DNA of 64,000 nt from Anaeramoeba flamelloides (Eukaryota; Metamonada; Anaeramoebidae). Within the stretch, counting starts at the first letter, position 1, and the number at the start of each line of letters is the position of its first letter. A program made the translations under genes and the position numbers. The stretch spans positions 5,027,001 through 5,091,000 of the forward strand of contig JANTQA010000070.1 of NCBI GenBank assembly GCA_027625915.1. The letters are read 5' to 3'. Under the pieces are notes generated by a model. That model ran no database searches, was not told the DNA's origin, and was given only the letters and a program-made list of their open reading frames with translations. This document shows positions 35,101-45,468 of the stretch, piece by piece.

Positions 35101-36621
35101 TAGTTGTGGTTCAGTATCACAATATTAGCAATTAATCACCTAATCTTTTTCTTTTGTAACTCTTCTTCTCAATATAAAGACAATTCAGCCAGGAAAAAAA
35201 AATGGAAAAAAATAAAAAATTTTCTTTATTTTCTAGAGTAAATTCTAAGTGGCTTTGAAACGAATTTTCAAGGTTTAAAGCCATTTCGAGTTCTCAAAAT
35301 TTATTGTTCTTAGTTCAGAAAAAATTCTCTACAGATTAACCCATTTAAGAAAAATATATTTCCATATTAGCCTTCTTATTTTAATATTCTACTTTTTAAA
35401 AAGATATATTCGTATCAAATTTTGATATTGAAAAGAATTAATGACAATCGTGTAAAGACTGCAATAATAATTAATACCCTTTATTAATATTTTTATAACC
35501 ATTTTTTTTTTTTTTTTATGAATTGAAAAATAATTTGAAAGCGTTGATTTTTTGTTATTTTTGATGAAATAAAAAGCACCCTTCTAATAATATAATTATT
35601 TATTTTTTTCAATATGCTCAATTTTTTTTTTATTTAAAATTAGTTACATATCTGATGGACCACTTGTTAATATCAAGGCAATCGTATCTGCAAAAATCCC
35701 CCAATCTATTGTTAAGTGCATCATGCGAGAACCATTTTCAATAAAAATTGCTGCGTTAAGAGTAATTGGGAATATTGTATCAGGAAATGAACAAAATTCA
35801 AATTCACTTTTAAAAGAAGGTTTGTTAACAATTTTAGATAATTTGATTTATTGCGGTAGCTCTTTAATTAGGTTTGATTTCAATTCTTTATTCTTTATTC
35901 TTTTATTCAAATAACTTTTTATTTTATTAAAAATACAGATATTACTGAAATAATAATATCAATATCTAACAACAACAACAACAATAATAATACTAATAAT
36001 AACAATAATAACAATAATAACAATAATAACAATAACAATAACAATAACAATAATAATAATAGAAAAGAGATTTGTTGGATAATTTCAAACATTTGTGGGG
36101 GATCAATTAAAAACAACGCAATGGTTATTGATCAAGGATTTGACAAATTAATGATTGAAATTTTAAACCAGGGTAGTTTTGGTTCTCAAATTGAAGCTGC
36201 ATGGGCAATTTCCAATATGGTAATCAAAAGCGATTTAAAACATTTACAAAAATTAATAACACTAAATGTAATAAAGTCTTTATGTGATTCTCTTTATTTG
36301 AATGAAACTTTAGTTGCAATTAATGTTCTTGAGGCCCTTGAAAAGATTTTGAGGATAGGTAATTATTTTGCCGAAATGGAAAATCAAAATTATAATAAAT
36401 ATATTCATATTATTGAAGAATTTGGCGGATACGATATTATTGAAAAGTTATGTAATAATGAAAACAAAATTCTGGTTGAACGTGCGGTGTATATTACCAA
36501 TAATTATTTCGATTCAATTCTTGATGATGAAATCCCATTCAATAGTTTAGATCAATCAACATCACAAGAACGAGTAAAAATTCAAGAACAATTTTATGAA
36601 GAAATGACTTACAATTTCTAA
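29139..36621 (+). CDS. Importin-alpha (karyopherin-alpha), eight exons
   Basis: Nuclear import adaptor that binds NLS cargo and importin-beta. Exons 29139-29336, 29441-29626, 29706-29837, 29935-29959, 32662-32822, 32950-33032, 35644-35855 and 35939-36621 join in frame to 559 residues. The N-terminal IBB domain is clear (KRRKKFKKRSS, then MKREANLLKRR). ARM repeats follow with the Trp-Asn ladder: ATWCLSN, SSWLICN, ICWIISN and AAWAISN keep Trp and Asn. In the second and fourth positions (AILALGN, CYTLSYISDG) Trp is replaced. An Asn-rich tract from AAC/AAT repeats (about 35970-36060) sits between ARM repeats. Exon 4 is only 25 bp. Introns 4 (2702 bp) and 6 (2611 bp) are much longer than the others and carry inverted repeats. 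The donors GTTCTC (exon 6) and GTAGCT (exon 7) are weak but frame-supported. Confidence 0.92.
30150..30618. mobile_element. TIR MITE family M2, enlarged copy in importin-alpha intron 4
   Basis: The left arm (about 30170-30205) has GAACAATATTTTCATTCAGC and the right arm ends GGAAAGCTGAATGAAAATTT then TTATTTTGCAATTAACAGTA. These are inverted matches to each other and to the M2 ends. The span is about twice the family length, so it probably contains an insertion or is two partial copies. The segment 30480-30618 is an inverted near-copy of 31040-31190. Confidence 0.45.
31040..31275. mobile_element. TIR MITE family M2, copy in importin-alpha intron 4
   Basis: It begins ACTGTTAATTGCAAAATAAC and shows AATTTCCATTCAGCTTTCC. 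It ends with GAAAATCTGAATAAAAACTT then TTTATTTTTCAACAAATAGT. The arms are about 50 bp. It has the same layout and length as 40993-41224 and 62540-62762. The internal part aligns in inverted orientation with the right half of the neighbouring copy ending at 30618. Confidence 0.6.
31350..31735. repeat. Foldback element with near-identical long arms, importin-alpha intron 4
   Basis: The core arms 31388-31460 and 31610-31681 are inverted copies of about 72 bp with only two differences that I see. Both contain TCATTAACTGTGATACTTTT, ATTGTATGCCACTCAAGAG and AACTTGTCAGTATATTTGAT. Outside the core, weaker inverted similarity continues (AAATGATTTCCGAATTTTT against AAATGATTTCTGAATTTTT) with a small insertion on the right. 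The near identity of the arms suggests a recent origin or ongoing gene conversion. No second copy was found in the window. Confidence 0.7.
31771..32496 (+). repeat. Left arm of large inverted duplication flanking importin-alpha exons 5-6
   Basis: About 726 bp that matches 33482-34208 in inverse orientation at roughly 75-85 percent by eye. Anchors in order: TGTTGTTGAGTTG, TTATCTAAAAAACAAAAAAA, GTTTCAATTTTAAA, AATAACCAAAAACAAAAGAG, AAAGAGTTCAAACAATTCTT, CAAAACAATTAACTTTGTGT and GAATGATCTTGGTTTAACTG. This arm has many stops in every frame. It lies in intron 4 and ends 165 bp before exon 5. Confidence 0.8.
33482..34208 (-). repeat. Right arm of large inverted duplication, with protein-like antisense frame
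   Basis: Inverse match of 31771-32496, lying in intron 6. On the minus strand it keeps a protein-like frame: about 33833-33462 reads FKRVHGTLQIKDLVKPRYND and then KYFFELIRHPQPKEFKQFLF. A further piece upstream reads EINLQLPNGFFFDSEKR. A second protein-like minus frame lies just inside the arm (33465-33217, with KLVLFDEPFKIDTYCNSERI). No family is recognised. It could be the relic of a host gene or of the coding end of a DNA element with long inverted repeats. Confidence 0.7.
34252..34308. repeat. 12-bp tandem repeat
   Basis: The unit AAAATTGAAAAT recurs about four and a half times in intron 6 of importin-alpha, with almost no variation until its right end. Confidence 0.85.
34815..34846. repeat. 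AAATTT microsatellite
   Basis: About four copies of the six-base unit AAATTT in intron 6 of importin-alpha. This is a self-complementary simple repeat. Confidence 0.8.
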
Positions 36622-37916
36622 ATGAAAACCCTTCTTTTAATTACCAAATTTGTTTTGGTTGAAATACACCTTAACTACTTTTGGACAATAAGGCAATAAA
36701 AAAAAAAAAAAAAAAAAACATATATGAAATAATATATATCATAAAAAGGTTTTAACAAATTTGGAGTTTGGTTTCCAACCTCATTAAATTGCCTTTATTT
36801 ATTCAAATAATATTAAAACAATTTTAAACCTTTTAGAAAAGGAAAATATTAATAATAATTTTATTTTCACTTTTTTTAAAAAAGAATTTTTTTATCAAAT
36901 TAAAAATTTTAAATAAATTTTTTTAATTAAAAAATAAAAATAAAATTCAGACAAATGGAATTTCAATTTTCATCATTTTTTTCTCTCTTGAAATCATTTA
37001 TTAAAAACACAAAGTTTATTTATTTTTCTTTTCTTCCATTTTTTCTTATTAAAAACACTAAAATTAAATTAGCACTGCTTAATTGAATTACTTATTAGAA
37101 CTTTCAAACACTATTGAATCAGCCAATTGGCCTGGATATTACTTCGATATTCTTTACTTTTCAAGATAATTATCACAAACTTCATATCTATCTAATTAAA
37201 TACCAAAAATTAACTTATACTTAAAAACAAAAATTGAAACACTCAAGTACATAACAATATTAAAAATAAACGATTTAAATTCAAAAAAAAAAAAATACCC
37301 ATGATATTTTTATTTGTAAAGATTTCTTTTTTTCAGTTGAGTTTTTTTTAGTTTCAAAATATTTTATATCTTATATAACCCTAACACAAAAATTTTTGAT
37401 TTTAAATTAATTATTTTTATATTTAATTTTACAATAATAACTCTTCTTCTTATATTAAAGAATGAATTGAAGTTTAAAAAAAAATTAAACAAATATCAAA
37501 GAACGATTTCTGAAAAGTAAATTGAAATTACATTTATTAATTTTAAAATGATAGGGGACTTTGAAGTTAAAGTTTTCTAAATTTAAAAGGTATTTATCTA
37601 CGTTTCAGTAACTTGAAACTGAAATTACATGGAAAAAAAGAATACACATTATTTTGTTATTTCCAAAAAAAAATATATATCAAATTTATTTAATAATATT
37701 TTGATTTAATTAATTTGAATTTTATTCTTGTATATCGAAAATTATTATTCATAATAAATAAACCAAAATTCAAAATTTTCCTCACTGCTAAAACAGTTCC
37801 AACAATCACAATAATACAATTTCATTCAAATTGGAAATAATTTTTATTTTTTTGAAAAAGATGAAAAACATTTTTTCGTCTTTTAGTTTTTATTTTTGTT
37901 TTAAGTTTTTTTTTTT
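36622..37916. other. Intergenic stretch between importin-alpha and R3 copy 1
   Basis: 3' flank of importin-alpha with an A-run near 36700-36718, then AT-rich DNA with no acceptable reading frame. Confidence 0.45.
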
Positions 37917-38358
37917 ACGTAACTTGTTTTGTTTTGGTTGAAATATTTTTTTATAAGATTGATATTAGATTAAGGTTGAGTTGTTCCAAATAGAAGAAGT
38001 CAAATAAATTTAGTTGTTGGTATCTAATCATTTTGTAGATTAATAATCCTAATAGAATTTAAATAATTTTTCTCATTAATTTTTTTTTTTTTTTTTTTAG
38101 AAAAATCAATTAAGATTCATACACTTCTGGTGAATGTATCTGTTGGATATTCTTTGAATTAAAAGACTTCAAACTAGTCACTTCAAAATTCTCTATTTAA
38201 CAGATTAGATGAGGTTTCATCATCCCCTTAACAATAATCCACCTAATTTATTTTTTTGTTTTGCTCTCTCCAAAATTTTTAACACACCCATGATTTATTT
38301 ATATTGATAATTATTTATTTATTGTTTTTTGAGTATTTTATCAAAAATTTGTTAGTTA
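37917..38358 (+). repeat. Dispersed repeat R3, copy 1, with an internal insertion
   Basis: It aligns with 59060-59345 (same orientation) and 48400-48678 (inverse). Shared words: TAACTTGTTTTGTT, AGGTTGAGTTGTTCCAAATAG, GTTGGTATCTAA, CCTAATAGAATTTAAA, TTTTGCTCTCTCCAAAATTTT, TTAACACACC and TATTGATAATTATTTATT. This copy carries an extra ~165-190 bp (about 38075-38245) beginning with a T18-19 run, absent from the other two copies. That is what a reverse-oriented poly-A-tailed insertion would look like. Confidence 0.68.
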
Positions 38359-39358
38359 TTTCATTTTTAAAACTAATTTAATACCATCGATCTATTATAC
38401 TAAAGAAATCTATATATTATCTTATTAAGTAATGCAATGTGTTTAGAATATTATTCTTGACTCACAGAGAGCTTATAAAATGATATCTAAAAGAATTTGC
38501 CAAAAAAAAAAAAGGAATAATTTTCATTAATTTTTGGCACTTTATTTTAGGTGGTAGTAAGAAGCAAAAAAAAAAAATGAAAGTAAGCAAGAAAAAGTCT
38601 AAAGTGTAGAAAAAAATATTAAATAATTCTTGATTAACTTCAGGAATATCCAATTTTTATTATTAGTGTATCTTGCTTTTATGCTTCAAAACATATTTCT
38701 TGACTTAAAATAATATTTTATATATGAAGTCTTGTTAGCTTTTAAATTTTTTGTCTTTTTCCTAATTCACAATTTAGCATTTTGATAAAATATTTTTTCT
38801 TTTAATAAAATTAAATTTTTACCCTAAAACTTTTTTAAAAATCAAATATTTTCTTATTTTACGACTATCTACTTAATTTGATAAATAACAAAATCTAGTG
38901 TAATAGTAATAAAGAAATATGAATATCAAGGAAAAAGTAAGTGAAATAAGATATAAACAAAATAAAAATTAGATTTACTTTGGTTTGTTTAAAAATTAAG
39001 TAAAGTAATTGGATTAATAAATCTTTTTTGCAATATCATCAAAATAATCCTAAGAATTGTAAAATTTTAACTTACAATCAACATTTAATCAATTAAATGG
39101 TTTTTTGTTGGACAGTATTGATATGTTATATTTTAACTCTCAGAAAACTGAAAATTAAGATAGTCCTTAAAAGAAAAATTTATTTAAACAAAATTCTTTA
39201 AAAAACTAAATGATGGTTATTTTGATGAAATCTCATCCATAAATTTTTAAATAGTAATGTTCCTGTCAGTTTTAGAAATTAATTGAAAACACCCAACTGA
39301 CAGATAATTTTGAGTTGAATTTATTCATTTTTTAAATCTTTTTCAACAAAAAAAAAAA
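38359..39358. other. Intergenic stretch upstream of CTNNBL1
   Basis: AT-rich DNA without a convincing gene. The last ~60 bases (TTTTTCAACAAAAAAAAAA just before the ATG) are likely 5' UTR. Confidence 0.45.
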
Positions 39359-40963
39359 ATGTCTCGCAAAAGAAAAAATTTCGAGCAAAACAATAAAACA
39401 TTTGATGAGGATCGAATGACTTTACCATTATTACGAAAGACACTAGAGACCTTTTCAAAATTATATTTAGAAAATCAAATCCAAAGACAGGATCATCCAG
39501 ATAACCCTCGTAAATTTGAAAAATCAGAAATCGATTTGTTAATGTGTTTACAAAACTTACGAGGAATAACCCTTGAGCCAAGTCTTTACACTTATTTAAT
39601 TAACCACAAAACTGGATTTAGTGGGATTTTAGAGGGGATAGCACACGAATCGCTCTTAATTTCAAGTTCCATTGTATCGATAATCTCTGAGGCACTTGAA
39701 GAAGATCCTGAGAATTTATCCTCTGAAGAGCATACCAAAAAATTATTAGACGCGCTACTAAAGGGATCTTTAATTGAGAGGATTTGTACTTATATTCAAA
39801 AGTTTCCCATTGGCGAAGACAATGAAAAAGCAACAAAAGAAAAAGAACAAGAAAAAGAAAATGAAAAAGAAAAAGAAAAGGAAAAGGAAAAGGAAAAATC
39901 ACTTTCAAAAATACAAGTTGATGAAGAAAATAGTGAAATGCTATATACAGGGTTTAATTTAATTGAAACCATTTACGAATTTCGACCAGAAATTGTCTCG
40001 AAAAGTTTGATTTCCAATGAAAAATTTCTCAAATATTTGATTTCAGGATTTTCACAATACCAAATTAATACCACTGAAGGCGATCTTGATGCAAATATTG
40101 GCTATTGTGTCGAGTTATTGGCAATAATTGTTCAAACGCCAATTGCACGTGAGTCTTCCAAGCTCTTTCAAATGGTGTTAAAGCCATGCTTGAATTTATT
40201 AACACTGGGGAAAAAAACGAAGCACTCTCCAGATCAAAAGGAATTTATGAACAACCTTTTTGACATTCTGTCTTCTATGCTATTAAACGAGCACAATAAG
40301 GATCTCTTACTTTCTTCGGGCTCACTTGATTCCTTAATTTCAATTATGAAGGCAGGCCATTACCGTTCCAAGGCCTTGTCTGTTATTGAAATGACTTTAT
40401 CAAATTCCCAAAAGACATGCGATCATTTTGTCAAGGTATCACTTGGCTTGGGCCAATTATTTCACCAATTTATGAAAAAAAAGAAAATGCAAGAAGATGA
40501 AAACAAATTCAGTCAACACCAATGCCGATTAGATCGTTCTTTATTTTCTTGTATCTTGTCATTACTATTCTTTGGTTCCAAGATCACCCAAGCTCGTACT
40601 CTTGCAAAATTTGTCGAGAGGAAACACCAAAAAATCGATGTATTATTTTTATATTTTGAAACATACCGATTACAAATCGTCTCGCTCGAGAAACAAGAAG
40701 ACAATTCTACAGAGTGGAACGAAAAAATGGAACTGATTGAATCCATTTTTTATAAAATCGCCTTATTGTTTGCACAAATTTGGATTAAAATCAAAAGCCT
40801 TAAAAAGCGAATTAACAAATATCTTCCAATTATTAGATCAACTTTAGAAGATTATTACCAAGAATTAGAGCAAGAAAACCAACAAACTAAAAACCAATCG
40901 GTTGAATTTAATTTAGTGGGAAATATTTTAAATATAATTCCACAAAATAGTTTAAATAATTAG
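39359..40963 (+). CDS. CTNNBL1: Beta-catenin-like protein 1 (Prp19/CDC5L complex-associated ARM protein)
   Basis: Single exon of 534 residues, ATG to TAG, close to the ~560 of animal CTNNBL1. It starts MSRKRKNF, an NLS-like basic N-terminus. The diagnostic N-terminal segment is present (LLRKTLETFSKLYLENQIQ, then DNPRKFEKSEIDL), as are the ARM-like EFRPEIVSKSLI, the NLFDILSSMLL block, and YRSKALSVIEMTLSN before a CDHFVKVSLGLGQLF segment. All correspond to conserved CTNNBL1 positions. A Glu/Lys repeat (about residues 155-180) is inserted in the middle. In other eukaryotes the protein joins the spliceosome-linked Prp19 complex and binds NLSs of splicing factors. It lies downstream of importin-alpha on the same strand. 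Confidence 0.92.
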   Translation: MSRKRKNFEQNNKTFDEDRMTLPLLRKTLETFSKLYLENQIQRQDHPDNPRKFEKSEIDLLMCLQNLRGITLEPSLYTYLINHKTGFSGILEGIAHESLLISSSIVSIISEALEEDPENLSSEEHTKKLLDALLKGSLIERICTYIQKFPIGEDNEKATKEKEQEKENEKEKEKEKEKEKSLSKIQVDEENSEMLYTGFNLIETIYEFRPEIVSKSLISNEKFLKYLISGFSQYQINTTEGDLDANIGYCVELLAIIVQTPIARESSKLFQMVLKPCLNLLTLGKKTKHSPDQKEFMNNLFDILSSMLLNEHNKDLLLSSGSLDSLISIMKAGHYRSKALSVIEMTLSNSQKTCDHFVKVSLGLGQLFHQFMKKKKMQEDENKFSQHQCRLDRSLFSCILSLLFFGSKITQARTLAKFVERKHQKIDVLFLYFETYRLQIVSLEKQEDNSTEWNEKMELIESIFYKIALLFAQIWIKIKSLKKRINKYLPIIRSTLEDYYQELEQENQQTKNQSVEFNLVGNILNIIPQNSLNN

Positions 40964-40992
40964 TTTCAAACCAAAACTTTTTATAATTTATA

Positions 40993-41224
40993 ATGTTAAT
41001 TGGAAAATAAATTGAACAAGATTTTCATTTAGTTTTTCAAAAAAAAAAAATCCTAAGAATTAATATAAAATCCTTAAAATTTCCCAATTCTAAAAAGTAA
41101 AATCATAATAAAACCAATTTGGTGAATAAAATAGTTTAAATTTTGACTTTGATCCTTTGAAACAATTTTTGTTAAGGGGAAATTAACTGACAATTTTGTT
41201 CAATTTATTTTTCATCAAATAATA
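40993..41224. mobile_element. TIR MITE family M2, copy just after CTNNBL1
   Basis: The left end is ATGTTAATTGGAAAATAAAT then TGAACAAGATTTTCATTTAG. The right end, inverted, is TTGATGAAAAATAAATTGAA then CAAAATTGTCAGTTAATTTC. The internal words GATCCTTTGAAACAATTTTT and TTTGACTTTGATCC match the 62.5-kb copy in inverse orientation. It begins about 30 bp after the stop codon, so it probably supplies part of the 3' UTR or the polyadenylation region. Confidence 0.72.
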
Positions 41225-43410
41225 AATACAAATAGTTTATTTTTATATTTATATCTTTTTTTATATTTAGGCTTATATAATTGATTTAAATCACAAATTA
41301 TTTTAAAATATATCTAATTACAAAATATTAATGTAAATTCTTTTTGTTATTTTTTGTCGTTTTTTCATAAAAAATATTTTAACCCCTGAGACACCCAAAT
41401 AACCTAATTGTCTTTGAAATAAATTTTGAAATTTGAATTGTTATGAAAAGATTCTAAGATATAAAATTTATAAATAATTAGCTTTTAAAGAAAATTTTAT
41501 TATTAAAACTTGTATTTTTAGTGTACAATAAAAAAAGAGTTTGAAAAATATTTCTAGTTTTTGCGATTTTATTAATTTACAATAAAGAAATTTATTAAAA
41601 AAAAAAAATATTTTTGATTTTTTTTTAAATTTTTTTTTAATATCAAAAATTACTTAGTTTTAATCACTAAAAATCATCATACTTGAATTTTTTTGTGGGA
41701 CTTTATGACAACAGTGCCTAAAATACTTTAATAAATAATTTATATATTACAAAAGATATTTTTGATATCACATAGAATATTTTTTTTATCAGTTGATTGT
41801 TGTTCAATAGCGATATATATATCTTTGATTATCAATATTAAAATAGTATAAAATAGATATTTGAATTAAACAATTTTTTCTTTTTTTTTTTATGATAAAA
41901 TTAAGTTATTTTTTCAATGAATAATTTTTTAATTAAAATTATTGAGCCAATAGTTAGATTAAGGTTAATAATTGATTTTTTTTTAATTTTTTATTATTAT
42001 TGTTTTCTTTTTGACTTTTTAGATAATAAACATATAAAATAAACGAGTTTATTGAATAGCAGACCATAGATAAAAAATTATTTATAAAGATCTGGATAAT
42101 TTAGATTGAAAAAAATCAATTTTCACAAAAATATTTTTTTCAGCTTTTGAAAAACAAAAAAATTCAAAATAAATATTTTTTTCTTGAATTCCAAAATTAT
42201 TTTATTATCTATGAATAATATTTAATCGTTAATTTATATATTTTTTGAAAATTTAAAGGTTGATTAATTTCTCTATTATAGGATTTTTTTATTGAATTAA
42301 ATTTCAATATATATAAATAAAAGTTATTTACAATCATTGTGTTATTTAGTTTAATTATTTTATATTACTTAAATTATTGTTTTAGAAAATTATTGATATT
42401 AAAATTTTAATTTTATCCTAAAATATTGAATTTATTTTTCTCTTGATTCAATATTTATATGAAATTTTGTAAAAAAAAATAAATAAAATTCACTCGTAAT
42501 ATATTTTTTTATTTTATTTTCTTTATCATGAAATTAACAAGATTTTACTATAATAATAATAATAAATCAATTTATTATGTTTTGAATTACTATTATAATA
42601 ATAAGAAGTTCTAATTATAAAAATTAAAAAAAAATAAAAATCTTTAGAAAAAAAATCAAAAATAATATCATTATTTGTTTTTATAATATAAAAAAAATAC
42701 AAAAAACATAACTACTTTATCTTTGAGCTATTTTAACTTTTTGTTTAGAATTAAAATCTGGATTAAATATTATAAAAAAAAAATTATTCAACGTATTATT
42801 TAAATTCTTCTATTTTTAACTTGATGAAATATAGGTCAATCCAAGTTACTAAAAGATATATTGATAGAATTAAAACTTTTTAACATGACCAATCAAAATA
42901 ATGTAATTTATTGCTCTTATCTGGAATTTTTCATCAAAGTTTTTCTAGTAAAAATCTTAAGGTTTAAAGAAAAAAAAAATATTAAAAAAGTGAAAACAAA
43001 AAATACTTAATATTGTAAAATAAAATATATAAATTCAGATAACTAAACTATTTTTCATAAATTTTGACTCACTTTATAATGTTAATAGGGGTTGTTTTGA
43101 GTGTTTATTCAGTATTCTTAACAAAAAATAAATTTTCAAATTTTTGGATCAGAATCATTTTTTCTAATTTTGCAAATTTTAGTTTTGCTTTTTCAAATTT
43201 TTGTTTTTCTTTTGTTTTTCTTTTTCTTTTTTATTGAAAAAATTTTTTTAAAAAAAGATCATGTTGCAAAAAAAAGAGATCTTCGAAAAGAAAAATAATC
43301 ACTAAGAAAATTGAGATATGTAATGTCTTTGAAAATGGATTTAATTATTCATAAAAAATCTTGTTGTTCAACTTTTTTTCAGTGAAAGTTCAGTAATAAA
43401 AAATGGGTAA
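41225..43410. other. Intergenic AT-rich stretch
   Basis: Long, extremely A/T-rich sequence (poly-T and poly-A runs, ATA repeats) with no acceptable reading frame. A TTTTGACTCAC word at 43063-43073 resembles the terminal repeat of the element starting at 43416. Confidence 0.5.
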
Positions 43411-43415
43411 TGCTC

Positions 43416-43611
43416 ATTTCAAAAATTGTGACTCACTTTTTTTGAGTTTTTGATTTTATTTTTTGTAATTTTTAATATATCAGGCTTTTATAGATTTAAA
43501 ATGACTTAAAAGAGAATTACAAATCATATTTAGTTATTAATTGTTCTTGAATACTTAAGGATAATTTTTTTTTTCAATTTATTATTTCAGGTGAGTCACA
43601 ATTTTTGAAAA
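43416..43611. mobile_element. Short TIR element, family M3
   Basis: The 19-bp perfect inverted ends are TTCAAAAATTGTGACTCAC at 43418-43436 and its inverse at 43591-43609, 196 bp overall. No target duplication is clear. A further partial end lies near 43054-43075. The ends contain the palindrome-like TGACTCA. Confidence 0.5.
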
Positions 43612-43760
43612 AGAGTTTAGTTCTCCGCTCTGAGAGTCGCGATATACCAATTATTAATCACATATTAAGGAATTATTATCTGTAATCGATCATCTTTCTA
43701 TTGGCTTTTTTTCCCTCCTGTGTATATTCTGGAGACCAGTCTAGGTTTTCTATTTGGTCA
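43612..43760. other. GC-richer island, possible structured RNA
   Basis: An unusual patch for this DNA: TTCTCCGCTCTGAGAGTCGC near 43620 and CTGGAGACCAG near 43729, each able to form a short hairpin. No reading frame is convincing and no snRNA, tRNA or SRP signature is recognised. It could be an unannotated ncRNA or a relic. Confidence 0.2.
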
Positions 43761-44823
43761 TTTAAATGATATAATATTTTTTTTTACTTTCATATTTTAA
43801 TTATTTTTCTTCTTCTCTTTTTTATTTTGTAAATTTTCTTTGATTACTCCTTTCTCACAATAAATAAAAAGAATTAAAACTTTTCAACAAAAAAAAAAAA
43901 GTTTTTGAAAAGGTGGACTATTTTGTATAAAAAATATTTTTTGTTCGCTTTTCTATTTTAATAAAAGGGAATATATACCCAGTTGAGTGTGTGAATAATG
44001 TTGGAATTGAATAAAAAAAAAATTTAAACTTCTGATTCCTCACTTTTTTCAAACTATTTTTTTTTGGACAGTTTTAATTAAAAAAAGTATAACACGTTTT
44101 AAAAAATAACAGAAAAAATGTTTATAAAAAAACTATTTAGTTTACAAATAATTTTTTTTTTTTTTTTTTTTTGAGAGAATAATTAAAAAATGTATTAAAA
44201 CACTTGTGATTAAAAAAATTATCCATTAATTTTTTTTTTTTTCCTTAATCAAGATTAAATATATTCTGATATTAAATCGATTTTTTAATAATATATTGAA
44301 AATAGGTTTTAAATTGTTTTTATTTTTAATACACCATTCAGTATGTTGCTTGACTCATAGATTTTATAAATAAATACAAAAAAAAAAAAAAAAAAACTAT
44401 AAATAACTTTTTAGCATTTGTTTAATTTAATGTTTTTTTTATTTTTTGAAAGTTCAGAATGAAAAAATTTAATAAAAATAATTTTTTGTATTGATCTCTT
44501 CTTGACTTATATATGAAGTGATTTTTATCTTTGTTACAATACCTAATTATAATTCGTTTCTGTTATGTTCTTATCAGCAATTATTTGATTTAAAAATATC
44601 TGGAAAAAGTTGATTTATTGTTTGAATTTTCTTTTTTTCCAAAACTCTTTTTTTTTTTAAAACACAAATCGTATATCAAACAAAATCTTCCTTTTGAATC
44701 AAAAAAGTGTTTGTTTCGTCTTTCAACGAGAAAAGGTTCTGAAAATTGGATCATTTTCATTTAATTGCTAATTCTTATCTATCATTTAATTAAATTTAAT
44801 TATTTCTTGTTTTTCTTCGAAAT
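43761..44823. other. Intergenic AT-rich stretch
   Basis: Poly-T and poly-A runs (notably near 44152-44172 and 44380-44396). Nothing else is visible. The end of the stretch is the 5' flank of the gene at 44824. Confidence 0.45.
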
Positions 44824-45439
44824 ATGTTTTTGGATCTTATTGAAAAAAAAAGAGAACTGAAAATTTCCGATTTTCTTAAAAAAGTTACAGAAATAACAGA
44901 AAAAAAAGAGTACCCATCAACCATAGAAACGAAAGTCGCACAGATAATTTCTTCACTAACACAGGTCCATCTTGTTTGTCTGAACCAAAAACAGAAACAC
45001 TCAAAATTTATTGATAAACTTGCTTTTTTGTTTCCAAAAATAGAGAATAATTTCTGAATTAATTTTATCAAATCTTCTTCACTTGATAAAGCGAATGCAA
45101 TTTGATTCTTTACAAATAATACATTGTTTGAAAAAAAGGTTTGTGTTATATATATGATGTTTGAATTTTTGAAAATTTTATTCGTTTTTTTCATTCCCAA
45201 ACAAATCCCTTTATATAAGTAAATATTGGAAGCAAATAGACAATAATTTGCACTCGATAAAGGCTTTTAAAGAAGTGAACTGTTTGTTTGCAATGAGGTC
45301 AGTGAAAAAAACAAGTTTACCTTTGTCTAAATCCAGGGAATCCAAAAAGAAACCAAAATTCCAAAATTATTTGAAGTTTATTGAATATGTAATTTTTTTT
45401 TTAATTAATCAACGACAAAAATTAATTGTGATTTTTTAA
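44824..45439 (+). CDS. Small orphan helical protein, three exons
   Basis: ATG at 44824. Proposed exons 44824-44973, 45044-45138 and 45220-45439 join in frame to 154 residues. Both introns (70 and 81 bp) start GTTTGT, the donor also used by the gene at 10707 and by neurofibromin intron 2. Without splicing the first frame would stop at 45057. The sequence is helical and basic: MFLDLIEKKRELKISDFLKK at the start, SELILSNLLHLIKRMQF in exon 2, and KYWKQIDNNLHSIKAFKEV then KSRESKKKPKFQNYL in exon 3. I recognise no family. The stop lies 29 bp from that of the convergent RPA12 gene. Confidence 0.6.
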
Positions 45440-45468
45440 CACACCAAGTTAAAAACCTTTAAAACGAT

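Noticed and set aside
35919-36116. Minus-strand poly-leucine frame
   Set aside because: It is the complement of the AAC/AAT repeat encoding Asn in importin-alpha exon 8, with no start or motif of its own.
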